Positions 32,701 to 46,059 of a DNA stretch of 64,000 nt are shown here, piece after piece. The DNA is taken from positions 912,969 through 976,968 of the forward strand of contig SCFE01000092.1 in the NCBI GenBank assembly GCA_004352715.1, read 5' to 3'. This DNA comes from Hofstenia miamia. Taxonomy: Eukaryota; Xenacoelomorpha; Acoela. The notes under the pieces are model-generated. The model worked only from the letters and a program-made list of their open reading frames with translations. It was not told the DNA's origin and did no database searches. Numbering within the stretch: the first letter of the stretch is position 1; every line of letters begins with the position of its first letter. Made by a program: the position numbers and the translations under genes.

Positions 32701-35454
32701 CTAAAAACACATTTTGATTTACAATGAAATAAAAATTATACAGTACTAAAGTAGTAAGTGAAAAGCACATAATAAATGAGTGAAAAATCGCATTAATTTT
32801 TAAAAAACTATGAAATAGTGCGAAGGACTATATGTCCGAGTACAAACTTTTTAATTATATTTTGAGTAGGAAATATTAAATTATTTTTCCCACAACGAGC
32901 TGCTTCATTTTGATTGGGAAAATGGAACTGCAAAATGCCTTTGGTGCAAAGATGGATCCAAAAGCAATCTTGCAAATATATTTAAATAGGTAGAAAGTTA
33001 GACACAAATTAGGGCATTTTTTACTGCGAAATCAGAGAAATTGTTCTAAAGCTGCTTCATAAAAATGGGGATTTTGAAACTAAAAAGCAAACGTAAGCAG
33101 AGTCGAGAACTAGCTAATGGTTGTGGAATGTGTTGCAGAACAAAGGCTGGGGCACTGGTAAAAACATTTAAACGGTATTGAATTGAAATAAGTCCATCTA
33201 AATTACGTATTAACATTTAAGAAAAAGGATGGCAGTGTTTGCAAATGATTAATTAGAAATATACTAACAAGTCTTTACTGAACTGTATTATCACTATTTA
33301 CTTCAATAGAAGATTGAAGAGTGCTACCACTTATAATGAAACAACGCAATCTTTAAAATTATTAACTTATTCTAAAATTAACTAAACTCTTGAGAAAATT
33401 AATTGTTGTTACTGTTTGAGGTGCTCACTCATACTAAATCCCGACGGGTGTTGTATAACTCTCTATAAATTGCATTCATTTCACATAACTGTCATGATAA
33501 ATAACTAGATCAAGTGTTAAAGCTTTATTCAAAAGTGACAATGAGCATCTTTAAGCAAAGATGATTTCGATTCAATTTAAAGAAATTGAAAAAATTACGT
33601 GCTTATTAGAATGTGCTTCATACAAAGGCATACAAATGTTTAATCTTTGAAGATGTTTTATTTGCTTCATATAGTGAGCCCTTACATCAATTTCTTATAT
33701 GCTACGTTTGATAAATTTAGTGAAAAATATCCGGTTCAAGTTCTGCCTTTAGATATGGCATTTCTTTAACTGGTATCTGGACTACTATTGCCACCTATAA
33801 ACACTAGTTAAATATTTTCAAATGTTTTTTTCATTAAACTGGCAAAATTGCGGACACATTGTCAAAATGCATGCGTGTATTCCTTTCATCACTGAAGTGT
33901 TTGTGCAATATTTTACGGTTTTGTGTCAAAGACACACCTAATTAATAAATTGACCCAAAATGAATCATCACGATTGCTGCGATAATGATTCCACACCGAA
34001 TTCTAGGCAAACAACCATTTTCTGATGGTAAAATTGCAATTTTCAGTAAAGGTATCTAAAAATGTCTAAAGAAGGCTGATTAGCTCGTTGGAGTATCAGA
34101 GTGTGTAGTTTTACAACTTTCTAATAACTAAAACCTTATGGTTTTGAGTTGGCTTACATTTGACTGCCCATAATTTAATCATTTTACCTCACATATACAT
34201 TTTGTGCAATTTGAATGCAATCGATTTTCCAATAGATTATTGAGGAACAATTTGTGGAAAACTCCGAACACCAAAATGCGTTAATTCGGCTGTGGAATGG
34301 ATTTATAATTAAGGTCACATATTTTGAGTGACTTTTTATGTGTGACACAACATCAACGATTCACACAATTAACAGGCATAACAAATGTTGAATGGGATTC
34401 ATAGATTTTTAACAGCAATACTTGAATATTTCTATCTGCAATATTGACGGATGCCATTATCTGATTGTTATATGGGTTGCTGGGTTGCTTAGCAAGTTAA
34501 AACAAAATATTTTGTTAGGCTGCAAATGCTAAACGAATAATATTTCATTAACCTATTATGGAACAAACAATTAATAATCTCAAAATTTGTAGATACAAAA
34601 AATTTTCAGAAAAGCATTATTTATATTTTTCAGTAATAATTGGAAAACACTACCGAAAATTGTAATGTTTAGAAAGAATAGGCGTTTTTGTTCATAATCA
34701 ACACAAAAATTTTTTGATTCAATCTCAAACTATTAGAAAACACAAATGTACCAAATGAATCACAAAATAATGTTAGAAAGCAAGAAAATATATCAGAATT
34801 ACCACCTCAAAAGACATGCATACTATAAATTAAAATTTCTGAATTACTCGAAGACGAAGTATAAATTCATCATTATTTAAATGGAAAAGAATTCTTCTAC
34901 ATCCGTTATGCTAGGAAATTACGTAATTTGATGCGTGACCATATTCATTTTGGAAATAGTCTACGTCACTGCCACATCGCTTTTAATTAAGACAAAGACG
35001 TTTTCATAGGTACATGGCGAACGGGAAAATGAATACGATACCTTTCTTAAGGACCTTCCTTTATTCTTATTAGTGTAAAGACTCAACCTTTCTGTGCTTT
35101 TACTATTCATAAAGTCCCATAAATCGTGACATTCAAAGCTATCTGACAATTTTATTTTAGATAACATTCAAGCAAGAAACTATTTTTGATGTATAACGTA
35201 TGTGAAACCATTAATGTGTAACCATTAATCTTAATTATGTTAAATTCAAACGTTCAGAGCTTTTTTTGCATTGTTTTTCCCTAAATCATTTGGTTATTCA
35301 AATTATTATATGGGAGGCCTTCCCTTAAAATGGTACTTGTTACGAAGCGAATGATTTAAGAAAAAACACTCATAAACGAACACAAACAAACAAAGTATGC
35401 TTGCAATCAAACATACTTATAATGCCAATTGCACTTTATAAGCAATCACAATAC
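32701..35454 (-). other. PAR-1/MARK intron, nothing recognised
   Basis: AT-rich. A minus-strand frame of 68 codons at 34961-35167 shows no domain and no matching splice phases. Confidence 0.45.
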
Positions 35455-35540
35455 CTTTCTAGTTCTATTGGAGTACGTGTGGAAGAGGTTTTCTTTGAAG
35501 GAACACTCTGAGAGGCACTGGTAACGACATTGTTATTACC
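35455..35540 (-). CDS. par-1: PAR-1/MARK kinase, spacer exon
   Basis: Acceptor GTTTAG|GGT, donor GAAAG|GTATTG; 86 bp, phase 0 in, phase 2 out. It encodes NNNVVTSASQSVPSKKTSS and TRTPIELE, Ser-rich spacer. The phases fit the exons at 39781 and 32700. Confidence 0.82.
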
Positions 35541-36280
35541 CTAAACACGAGACGAAATTACCACGTTAGATACAATAATTCGTTTCAACCAAAATGATAT
35601 CAGCAAATGTGACCTGGGAATATATAAAAATTAGAATCCACAACATTTAGCCACAACATTGGACGATACAATCATTTTAACAAAGCCATGCATAATTAAT
35701 GTTTTCTTTTTGAGCCGACCAGTCGAAATCAAAATACCAAACGGAAAATTTTAATGTCATTTTTATAAAATTGAATAAAGATTTGTTTTTACATACGGAA
35801 AACTCAACGAATGATACCATTTGTATTTTGAATCAAAATAATATTGATAGTCGAATCGCTGCAATATTTTGCAGCCGTGACTAATATAACAGTAGACGGC
35901 TTTTGGAAATACTCTCCCAGCCGGACTTGTCCCCACATTTGTTACTTAGAGACAATAGTTACAACCTATAAGCACTTTTAGAGTTAATATGCATGAAAAA
36001 TATTGCAAATGATAGATAGAAATATTAAATTTCTCCAAACTACAAAGATAGAAATTCGAACAATGCAGCTTAATTTTCTCATGAAGTATTTGAATAGTGA
36101 GTAAATAGAGAAACCTATTCAAATAGTTGAAATATATTCGTCAATGCAAATTGATTTTGTGAATGCAATCAAGCAATTGCCATCAATAAGGTGGGAAGTC
36201 TATTAAAACGCTTCCATTCTCATCATTAGGGAAACTTAAACAAGCATATACATACATACCCAGTTGTTTGTACATATATA

Positions 36281-37718
36281 CAGTGCTGTGATTAATTAAC
36301 TGGCCACCCCTAAAATATGCATTTTTAATTTTAAAAAATGAAATTAATACTTTTTATCCAGACCAAATAACTTTTATTGCAATTATAAAGTAATATAACA
36401 ATTAAAAAGCAATTACAAAACAAATTATAAAGTAAAATTACTTTAAACATGTCAATATTTTGGTTGGAAGTCCCTTACTGTCAATTACCGCTTGACACCT
36501 TTTTGGCATAGAATGGATCAATTTTTGACATTCCTCGACCGTTACTGAGTTCCAGACCTCATTGATTTTTGTAACCAAGTCAGTTTTTGATGACGGCTTT
36601 CTGTCAGATAATCTTTTTTTGATGATACACCATAAATTTTCCAAAGGATTTAGGTCCGGGGACTGGCTTGGCCAGGGCAAGTGAGCAAAACTCTGTTTCC
36701 TGATCCAATCTGTAACCTTTGCAGCAGTATGGACAGGTGCGTTGTCATCAGCCAGGATGAATTTTCCTTCCGGAGGGAATAATGGGATCATGTTTTGTGG
36801 AGTCAGCGATTGTTTAAGTATATTTAGATACTGAATGGCATTGACACTGCCTTGACATTGGACTAATGGACAAACACCTTGTGCACTGAATCCTCCCCAA
36901 AACATAACAGTACTTCCACCATGTTTAACAGTAGGCCGTGTGCAGTCAATGCGGTACTTTTCATTTGGGCGACGACGAACAGTAACGCGTTGCTTAGTGT
37001 TGAATACTTCAAATGAAGATTCATCGGTGAATAAGACAGTATTCCATCTTTCTGGAGTCCAATGATTCATACGTTTAGCAAAGGTTAAACGCGCCTTGAC
37101 ATTTTTGGCAGAGAGCAGTGGCTTTTTGACCGCCGTATACGAACGATAACCAGCTTTAATCAATCGCTTTCTGATGGTTGCTGGTTTCAAATCAACTCCT
37201 GTTGAACGTCTCCATTCTGCAGCAATGTTTGATGAAGTCATACGCCGATTTTCTTTCAAATATGAATAAGGACCCGATCATCTCTACAAGTGCTTTCGAA
37301 TTTTCTTCCTTGTCCAGAAACATTAGCCACAGAATTTGTCTCGTCATATTTTTTAAGAGTGTTTCTCACAGTGTCCCTTTTGATATTAAGTTGCCTTCCT
37401 ATTTCACTGATATTGTAGCCTTCGTCCCGTTTAAAAACAATCCTTAAGCGTTCTATATTACTTAGATGTTTACTCTCTCGCGGCATAATTAACTATGATT
37501 TAGCTGTATTTCATGCAGAGGCATATGTGTGTACTGGCTGACATTAAAATAATTAAAGATAATCAGCCAATCAAATTAAAGCAGATGCTTTCACCACACT
37601 GCCAACTAAACGTGTAACAGTTATAGCTACGTTAATAAACTAGGAAATCGATTTATGTTAAATTAACTAAACAAATGTGTATTTTTGGAGGGTGGCCAGT
37701 TAATTAATCACAGCACTG
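36281..37718 (-). mobile_element. Nearly intact Tc1 transposon (1438 bp)
   Basis: Both ends begin CAGTGCTGTGATTAATTAAC and agree perfectly for the first 29 bases, as inverted repeats. TA flanks the element on each side (36279-36280 and 37719-37720). It carries one transposase ORF split by a single frameshift. It sits in a PAR-1/MARK intron with the transposase on the same strand as the gene. Perfect termini and a near-complete ORF make it the youngest DNA transposon in the window. Confidence 0.95.
36438..37486 (-). pseudogene. Tc1 transposase with one frameshift
   Basis: The N-terminal frame (37486-37256) starts with ATG and encodes the paired-like helix-turn-helix DNA-binding part (SNIERLRIVFKRDEGYNISE, IGRQLNIKRDTVRNTLKKYD). 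It ends in a stop at a frameshift near 37256-37259; the second frame (to TAA at 36438) continues without a break in homology. Catalytic motifs are all present: TDESSFE, ILADDNAPVH and SPDLNPLENLW, with 34 residues between the second Asp and the Glu, i.e. DD34E of the Tc1 family. Total length of the two parts is about 345 residues, the family norm. Only the one-base shift (a true mutation or a sequencing error) separates it from a functional ORF. Confidence 0.92.
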
Positions 37719-38256
37719 TATATATATATATAAAACACTACATTGAAGATCAAAGTTTTGAACTTACAAATTAGATGGATTTCTACTAAACTATTTATTG
37801 TGGTCTTTACATTGAAGATTTATTAAAACGTTTTGTTCTATAAATAATCGGGAATATATGTTCTAATAGTAATGCAGGCATATTTTGATTAAAAAAATCT
37901 AATTTCAGAAACAATTTAAAATATCGGTAGGACAGACCCTATCAATCTTAGCTATCAGCCATGCAAAAATAAACCATTTGGCTATATGTACTATTCTAGA
38001 GCTGAGACCAGATTCCAGGAATTGTACATTGTCACTTTCATTTTGCTAGTATACCATTGAAGAGCATTATTATATTAAATAGGCAAAAAATAAATTAACT
38101 TGAAGACTTATACTATAGTATATGAAAAGTTCATTAAATGTTCAATCGTGCTATATGTAATTTGAGATAAATTTAATAATATCATTTGAACAACACTTGT
38201 TAATTTTTTTGAAAATCTATATCAATCATTTTTTTCCACGGTTTACGTAGGTATAA

Positions 38257-39256
38257 NNNNNNNNNNNNNNNNNNNNNNNNNNNNNNNNNNNNNNNNNNNN
38301 NNNNNNNNNNNNNNNNNNNNNNNNNNNNNNNNNNNNNNNNNNNNNNNNNNNNNNNNNNNNNNNNNNNNNNNNNNNNNNNNNNNNNNNNNNNNNNNNNNNN
38401 NNNNNNNNNNNNNNNNNNNNNNNNNNNNNNNNNNNNNNNNNNNNNNNNNNNNNNNNNNNNNNNNNNNNNNNNNNNNNNNNNNNNNNNNNNNNNNNNNNNN
38501 NNNNNNNNNNNNNNNNNNNNNNNNNNNNNNNNNNNNNNNNNNNNNNNNNNNNNNNNNNNNNNNNNNNNNNNNNNNNNNNNNNNNNNNNNNNNNNNNNNNN
38601 NNNNNNNNNNNNNNNNNNNNNNNNNNNNNNNNNNNNNNNNNNNNNNNNNNNNNNNNNNNNNNNNNNNNNNNNNNNNNNNNNNNNNNNNNNNNNNNNNNNN
38701 NNNNNNNNNNNNNNNNNNNNNNNNNNNNNNNNNNNNNNNNNNNNNNNNNNNNNNNNNNNNNNNNNNNNNNNNNNNNNNNNNNNNNNNNNNNNNNNNNNNN
38801 NNNNNNNNNNNNNNNNNNNNNNNNNNNNNNNNNNNNNNNNNNNNNNNNNNNNNNNNNNNNNNNNNNNNNNNNNNNNNNNNNNNNNNNNNNNNNNNNNNNN
38901 NNNNNNNNNNNNNNNNNNNNNNNNNNNNNNNNNNNNNNNNNNNNNNNNNNNNNNNNNNNNNNNNNNNNNNNNNNNNNNNNNNNNNNNNNNNNNNNNNNNN
39001 NNNNNNNNNNNNNNNNNNNNNNNNNNNNNNNNNNNNNNNNNNNNNNNNNNNNNNNNNNNNNNNNNNNNNNNNNNNNNNNNNNNNNNNNNNNNNNNNNNNN
39101 NNNNNNNNNNNNNNNNNNNNNNNNNNNNNNNNNNNNNNNNNNNNNNNNNNNNNNNNNNNNNNNNNNNNNNNNNNNNNNNNNNNNNNNNNNNNNNNNNNNN
39201 NNNNNNNNNNNNNNNNNNNNNNNNNNNNNNNNNNNNNNNNNNNNNNNNNNNNNNNN
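38257..39256. other. 1000-N scaffold gap
   Basis: Exactly 1000 Ns, followed by an (AT)n run. The round size indicates a gap of unknown length. It lies in the PAR-1/MARK intron between 35540 and 39781, so the true intron size is unknown. Confidence 0.98.
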
Positions 39257-39780
39257 ATATATATATATATATATTAACTATTGGCGTTTTGTAACATATG
39301 CTTAAACGTTAAATGACAACTGCTATTTAGAAATCTACCAATTTGAAAATTATTGTGCAAATGAACTCGAAAATATCCTAAAAATGTCCTTGGAAATAAG
39401 TCGATAGAATTCCGTGGTTTGTTTTAGTATTAGTATGACTAAAATAGAAAAAAGTAAGTGAAAACTTAATAGGGCGGTATTAAAGAATAAACCTTGATAA
39501 ATAAAGATGCTATATAAGCATTTAACATACACTGTTCAGTATAAATAGAAAATGACTACAAATCAATGGAAATCGAGAGATCAATTGTGATTCATAATTA
39601 CCATTAATGACAGTAACTAAAAATATGAAATTAATAAATGCACAGATTAACCAAAAGGTGAAAATTGTAAAATTATTCCAAAAAGTTGGGAAAACATTAA
39701 ACAGAATTGTAAAACATAGCCTCAATAGAATGTTTCGAAAACGTCTTGTATAGAAAAGTTGTAGAAAATGCTTAGCATAC

Positions 39781-39959
39781 CTTGAAAGGCGGTGGCGTTG
39801 CATGCTGTGAATTTGATGTGACGTATGATGGTGCTTTGGTTCGTCGCACATCTTCATTTGGCGGTGCTGGAGGTCGACGATTGCGACTGCTGCCACTGGA
39901 TGGTGTGACTGAATTTCCGGGTTCGGCTGTATGTGGGCGTCGTGGATTTGTATAATTTG
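39781..39959 (-). CDS. par-1: PAR-1/MARK kinase, spacer exon
   Basis: Acceptor AATTTAG|CAA, donor TTCAAG|GTATGC; 179 bp, phase 1 in, phase 0 out. It encodes a Pro/Arg/Ser-rich stretch (NYTNPRRPHTAEPGNSVTPS, SSRNRRPPAPPNEDVRRTK, TSNSQHATPPPFK). In other PAR-1/MARK proteins this spacer carries regulatory phosphorylation sites. The overlapping frame at 39522-39896 on the same strand is in a different phase and is not used. Confidence 0.85.
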
Positions 39960-42900
39960 CTAAATTACACATGGGTAAATAAAAGAGGCATCAATGTCTT
40001 CATTCATCAGATTTCACAATGTGTTTACTTATGTGGAAATTAGAAACATTAAAAACTTCATGAAATAAATTTGCGAATAAAAAAATATATCAAGAGAATT
40101 GAAAATAACAGAAAAAAATAACCACAACATTATACAAAGGAAGTGATCCAAAACAGATACTCTAAAATTGTGTGAACTAAAGGGTCAACCAGAGGCAAAT
40201 TGAAGCTTGTTTCCCCCCCAAATTATTCCAACCCCCTTAGGCAATGAGCGCTAAATTCCCCTCCAATTAGGGCATTAATTATTAACGCTATTTTAGAGTA
40301 TCCTTTTTGGACCACTTGCCTAAACAGTATGAAATTAGAAACAGAAGTTTCATAAGTACGAACAAAATGGATAGCCATTAAAATACATATGCAATTTTTT
40401 TTCAACGATACAGTGCTAATTATTTACAAGAAAATCTTTTTTAATTAATCGCTATGCAACATTGCACAAATTAAAAATTACAAATATACAGATCCATATA
40501 TTTGAAGCCTCAATAATGTTTGTATAGGTAAAAATGCTTAAGACTTGCTTCAATAGTAAATGCAAGCTTTGCTTAATAGAAATAAATTTTGACAGTGAAA
40601 TGAATTGGTTTAGTCTTGAGCAGTCTTAGTATGGTCCCATTTAAAAAAAATTTAGAATCAACGTCGATTTGACTGTTGAAATGAATTTGATCGGGCAATT
40701 ATGAACTGAAATCATTACTGAGGAAATCTCCCATAAATAACTGTTTTATTGTAATGCTAAGAGTATGTTTATAAATCTTATTGATCTAGAAAGACTATCG
40801 AAGAAAGATCCTGCTGATTGGTTTGGAATCAATGATTTTGAATAATTGAGCAAAATATTTAAAACTTCTAAAAAATTATGATATTTCTACATATTGATCA
40901 CATTAAAAACTTTTAAAAACACCAGTACTGAATATGACTATGGTAAAGATAGTGACTAATTTGAAAATTTTTATTACATTTTGATGCATATTAATACATA
41001 TTAAAGTATTACGAAGAAAGTGCACGAAAGCATAATCTTTAGTCTTAAAATTCAATGAAAAGAGAATATAATTTCTCAAAATTACACGTCCAGTATGTTG
41101 GGAATATCATATACTCAGTGTCAAGACTTAGAGAAATTAAATTAAACAACTACTTTTCTCTAAATTGTAGACAATTATTATACTTTAACAGGATAGATTG
41201 ATCGTAACTTAATAAATCCGGTGCATGCAAGACTTAACTCGAATGATCCACAGGGGATTTACCAAGTAATTTTGAAGGATTCCTAACCGACTAGAACGAA
41301 TTTAAACAAAGGCTGTGTATGCAAGCGATCATTATGAGGGAAGCATACTAAATAAGTAAAATCATTTATTCTCGTTTTTCAATGATTGCAAAAAATTTAG
41401 TATATATTTGTTTGAGCTAACAAAATTCATTAAAGATGATAATGCAATTTTTTTCCATTATTGTTATATCATGTTGATATTAAACTACTTTCGATATTAG
41501 GTAAACACGTCACCTACAATTTAAAAATTATATTCAGCCGTGGTAAACAATGTTTAACAACTCATTTAGCAATTTGTACATTAGAATTAATCAAGGTTAA
41601 TTTCAAATCGCTTCAAGCACTAGTCTATATACATTTACTGTTTACCAAGATACGTTATCATAAACAATATACAGATTACTATAGATATAAGTGTTTGTGC
41701 TTCATTATTGCCATATATATACATAGTGTACTTTCTAATACAAAAAATCATTAAAATTTGAAAAATTAGCATGTAGCAATATGAATATATGACAGGTTAA
41801 TCTATAGATGGTTGTTAATTGAATATGATAAGGCAAAATAAATCTACCTAGATCTGCAGCAACTGGTCATAGAATGGTGTAGAAAAAATAGCTCAAAAAT
41901 TTATTTTTATTACTGCTTTTAGAAAAGGATTGAAAAATTTCTATTAACTTTCGCAACAAATGTATAGAGACGACGATGGTTGAGTAGGCGGCAATGGAGT
42001 CACACATTGCTGTGAAAGAATTTTTGAGGACAATTGAGTCGCATGAGAAAGTTTATGAGCAAATCATGTGAGATGAATGTAGTTGGGTAAAGAAAGTATT
42101 TCAAAAAACATTTCTATGGTACAGAAGAAATGAAAAAATTGCAAAATCTGAATGCATAAACCACGTTTAAAATACGTTCACAATTGAAAATAATGGAGAT
42201 CCACGAATGCTAGGTATAATCAATTTTGACATTATTATTTGAATGCTACAGTAGAAAATGTCGTCAAGAATTCAAGCAAAGTACTTTCACAATACTCAAT
42301 TTGAAGATACCTTCAAATCACATCAGTTTTGATTCAAACTATTTACAAATTGACGATAATAGTAACAGGTTTATGTCAGTAACTGACATTCTACTAGTGT
42401 AGAAACGTACAATGAACCAATGGCATAGTGAAAAGCGAATTGGTGGACTTGAATGTACTGTAACCACTGTTACTGTATACAATGTACTATTTGCAGATCG
42501 AACCAATTTGAAAAACATTGCCTGAAAACTCACCAGCTAAAGAAGCCAATGCAAAAAATATGAGGTAGAAATATTTTGATTATGTGCCTGGACCAAGAGT
42601 ATTTTAGAATATATATTTGTATTTCGATCTGTAGCCTCAGAAATAGATCGACCTTCGCAATATAACTATGCACTAAATAGATGTAAACCTATCTTGCACA
42701 GGAATCTTTCACCCAAACTATTAGTTTCTCTGACTGAAACTACCAATGTCAACAAAGTTCACGATTTCTAGCCTTGCCATTTGGCTTAGTCCTAAATTTG
42801 TCTGTCGTACGCAAATACCATAAAATATTGAAGCAAAGTAAGAAAGATCAAACATTAGCATCTACATTTTTCTAAAATATCTATATAAAATAATAATATA

Positions 42901-44284
42901 ATTCAGTAAAACTAATTCGTTCATTTTCATCGGAACTCAATGAAACTTTGCTAAAAAAATTTATAATGACTAGAATACTTTTCAATTTCTAAATGTATTC
43001 ACATTTTTTATGCTTAATAATGCTAGAAATAAAGCCTAAATAAAAAGAGTTTCAAAAGAAAAACCAAATGAATAACTTGTTTAATATACAAGATTTTGTA
43101 AAAAAACCTTAATAAACATTTCGTGCTAATAACGATCTAAAATTTGAATCTTTACTTATAAAATTTGATAAGAACTGTAAGTTAAAATATATTTATTATA
43201 ATTGATTCTATCATGATTCCCTAAACGAACAAATAAAAGGCCTGAATTCGTTAGCTACGATATTAACAAGTACTAAGGAAAAGAAATATTTCTATTCGAA
43301 ACTAAGGACAATAGTTATTGCTCCACCAGTAATGAAATTCTTATTTTAAAACGTTTTTAATAAATGTCCGCTCACCTGTTGAGCGGAGAATAGAGTTCAA
43401 CTTAAAATTAACAATCAGAAACTATAAACCTCCGCCATTCAATGTTGTAATACATAGTAATAAAAAGTAATAGGAGATAATTGACTGTAGTAAACAATTG
43501 AAATTGCCAAAGAATATAATTCAATTAGAATAACTACAAATTTATATGTGAAAATGTTCTACACAGTCTCTTTGATTCTCAGCTTACAATGAAAAAAGCA
43601 ATTATGTCTTTGGATTGCCTTAAAATCAAAAATTCCAACTATGGCTTAAAGTGTCTACATTAATTAAACAAAACAAAAGAATGCATTTTCTAGAAGTTGT
43701 GCAAAAACTTGAACGATTTGAGTTAAAAAAGATTAGAAAACTGAACGCGTGGACCTAAATATTATTTATTTCCCTCGAAGTGACTTTGTCATGTGAAGAA
43801 AGTTTGACAGCATAAAAAACAAATTAATAAAAGTTTTGCATCAAGTTACGTGGCGTTTTTTGCTTATACTATTTGGAGCTCATTTAAGTTACTTTTTATA
43901 ATTTTTTTACAAAAAATGCATAAAATTAGATTATTATTAACATTTATTGGATTGTTTCTTGGTTTGGCTTAAGCCATCATTTATTTTTCATAAATTTGCT
44001 AACACCAACTAGTTTCTTTGGTACATGTCACTAGCAGAAACTACAGTATTTATTTTTCAATGAAGAATGTAAAAAAGATAAGGTGTTATTAACTTTCAAT
44101 TAAAAGAATATATCCTATAATAAAAATACTAAAATAATTACAATCACATCTAAAATAAAATTGAAAATTTGAAGATAAAATTAGAATAAAATATTTACAC
44201 AAACTAAACCCAACAGCAATAAAACACACTGCTATAAGTTTTCACAAGATGTTGACGAAAATTGTTAAACGATAGTAAACTAAC
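39960..44284 (-). other. PAR-1/MARK intron, nothing recognised
   Basis: 4.3 kb of AT-rich sequence. No transposon motif or plausible exon was seen on either strand. Confidence 0.45.
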
Positions 44285-44332
44285 CTTGTTTTTCATGTCC
44301 GGTGCTAAACCGCCGAAGAAGATGTTGATCAT
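44285..44332 (-). CDS. par-1: PAR-1/MARK kinase, spacer exon with two possible acceptors
   Basis: Donor AAACAAG|GTTAGT. If the acceptor is CACTACCAAAG|AT (exon from 44332), the phase joins directly to the exon ending at 49966 and encodes DQHLLRRFSTGHEKQ. A second, good-looking acceptor TTTAAACAG|GTT would start the exon at 44354, but direct joining then gives an in-frame TGA; that acceptor would need an extra exon between 44354 and 49966, which I could not find. The downstream join to 39959 is in phase either way. Confidence 0.68.
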
Positions 44333-44719
44333 CTTTGGTAGTGGAGAGGGTAACCTGTTTAAAAAAATTGTCAGGGAGAGTAAAATGAGCATGCAAGGGA
44401 GAAGGCAAAAGCAAGCACAAGCAAGAGGACAGAAGAAAGGAAAAGATGCACAATATTCACGAAAACAACAAACTGGAAAGATTAGTAATAGAAATCAAAT
44501 TATGAGAGATAAGGATTTCTATATTTCCTATCTTAATGAGAAATAGTAAAATAAATATCTCACACCAATCACCGTTTGGACCTATATATTGTAAATAATG
44601 CATACATAACATCTTCTAAATAAACCGAATGGAATTTTTTGCATATTGCCGCTAAAAATTGCTTTAAACAACATCTTATTTAATGCCAGATAGATGCGTC
44701 ATAACTCATTTAATACTAC

Positions 44720-44721
<2 letters not shown>

Positions 44722-44750
<29 letters not shown>

Positions 44751-44751
44751 A
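44722..44751. repeat. (TA)n microsatellite
   Basis: About 15 TA units. Similar AT runs occur at 45130-45169 (next to a single N at 45123), 51659-51682 and 51944-51988, all in PAR-1/MARK introns. Confidence 0.85.
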
Positions 44752-45124
44752 TGTATACATGCATACATTTAGTTTCAGAGCCATAAAACTTGCTGTTACT
44801 ATGAGCTCCCATGGCATTACTTGTATTGTGGATATTGCTTTAAACTGGCTGCCGACAAGCCTGGTTCAAGTTCTAACTCTACTATACAATATATATTGCT
44901 AAATAATATTAGCACCAAATAAATAAATAAATATATATATATAATAATATATAATAATAAAAATATATAATACTAATATATATACATACTAATAAGTCAA
45001 GCTTCGCAAAGGGTTTTTTGCAAAAACCTTTACATACATGTAGAGGGACCGGAGACAATTTTTCATAATACAGAGAGGGACTTGGGGTTTTTTGCCGAAA
45101 ATTAAACTTTTTGCGATTACTCNT

Positions 45125-45171
<47 letters not shown>

Positions 45172-46059
45172 GGTTATTACTTTTTCTGAAATAATTAATT
45201 TCCTGTATTATAACTCGATGAGCTTTTGCATAAAACCTGCAAAAAAGTGTGTTATTCATTTTTATCTTGAAAAAAGCTCACCCCCAAATCAAAATTTCAA
45301 AAACCGTTTCTTGCCCGATTTGGCAATATAGCATGCAGTAGGCTTCAAGAGTTTTTTTATCTGTATTGTTCGCAAACTTTGTATAATTTCAGCTTTTATT
45401 TTATAAATATCTCATTAAACATTAAATTTTCAATATTGTTTTAAATCTGATCATAATTAGTTTAAATTAACATTCGTAAATGCAGACATTCTTATTAACA
45501 ACTCAAAATTCTTGGAATGGTTAATTTCAAAATATGCAGCTTCATTGTATGTATATTCAGGTGTCTCTTGCTTATTGGATCGAAGTTTATATTTTGCGAA
45601 ATAATTGCTTTTTTATCTGCAATACTCTTTGCCAATCACTGTATGTACTACTTTTCACAATTTATAGAAGATTTTTAACATAGTAGTAGCTCATACTAGA
45701 AAAAATGTTAGTAAAATAGGTTTTTCAAGGAGCCCATTCTTTACGAATTTGTGTTTCTATAAATAAATAAAGTATTAATTGCTAAAGAAATCGATTATAA
45801 CTACATCTTAAATTAGTAATTTATGTTATCTTCGCAAAAAACAGGAATTTACTACGTATGTTTGAAACCTATGTCGATTATCATTTTAAAATTAAAAGAC
45901 AAAATTGATGTTTTTTAAGAATTTCCATTTTGAAAATCTAACTCAAAATGCAAATTATCTTATCATATATTAAACGCACAACATTGTTGGTATAATTAAA
46001 TTAGTAAGCTTCAATTTTTCTAAAACGTCATGTAGCTTCCATTCTGCGATGTCTCAGAA

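Noticed and set aside
39522-39896. 124-codon minus-strand ORF overlapping a PAR-1/MARK exon
   Set aside because: It is in a different phase from the exon and runs into intron; the phase-matched frame at 39781-39959 fits the spacer.
44262-44546. 94-codon plus-strand ORF
   Set aside because: It is antisense to a PAR-1/MARK exon and intron and Lys/Gln-rich by composition; no domain.
44909-45331. ORFs on both strands with long YIYIYI runs
   Set aside because: They are translations of an (AT)n microsatellite interrupted by an N.
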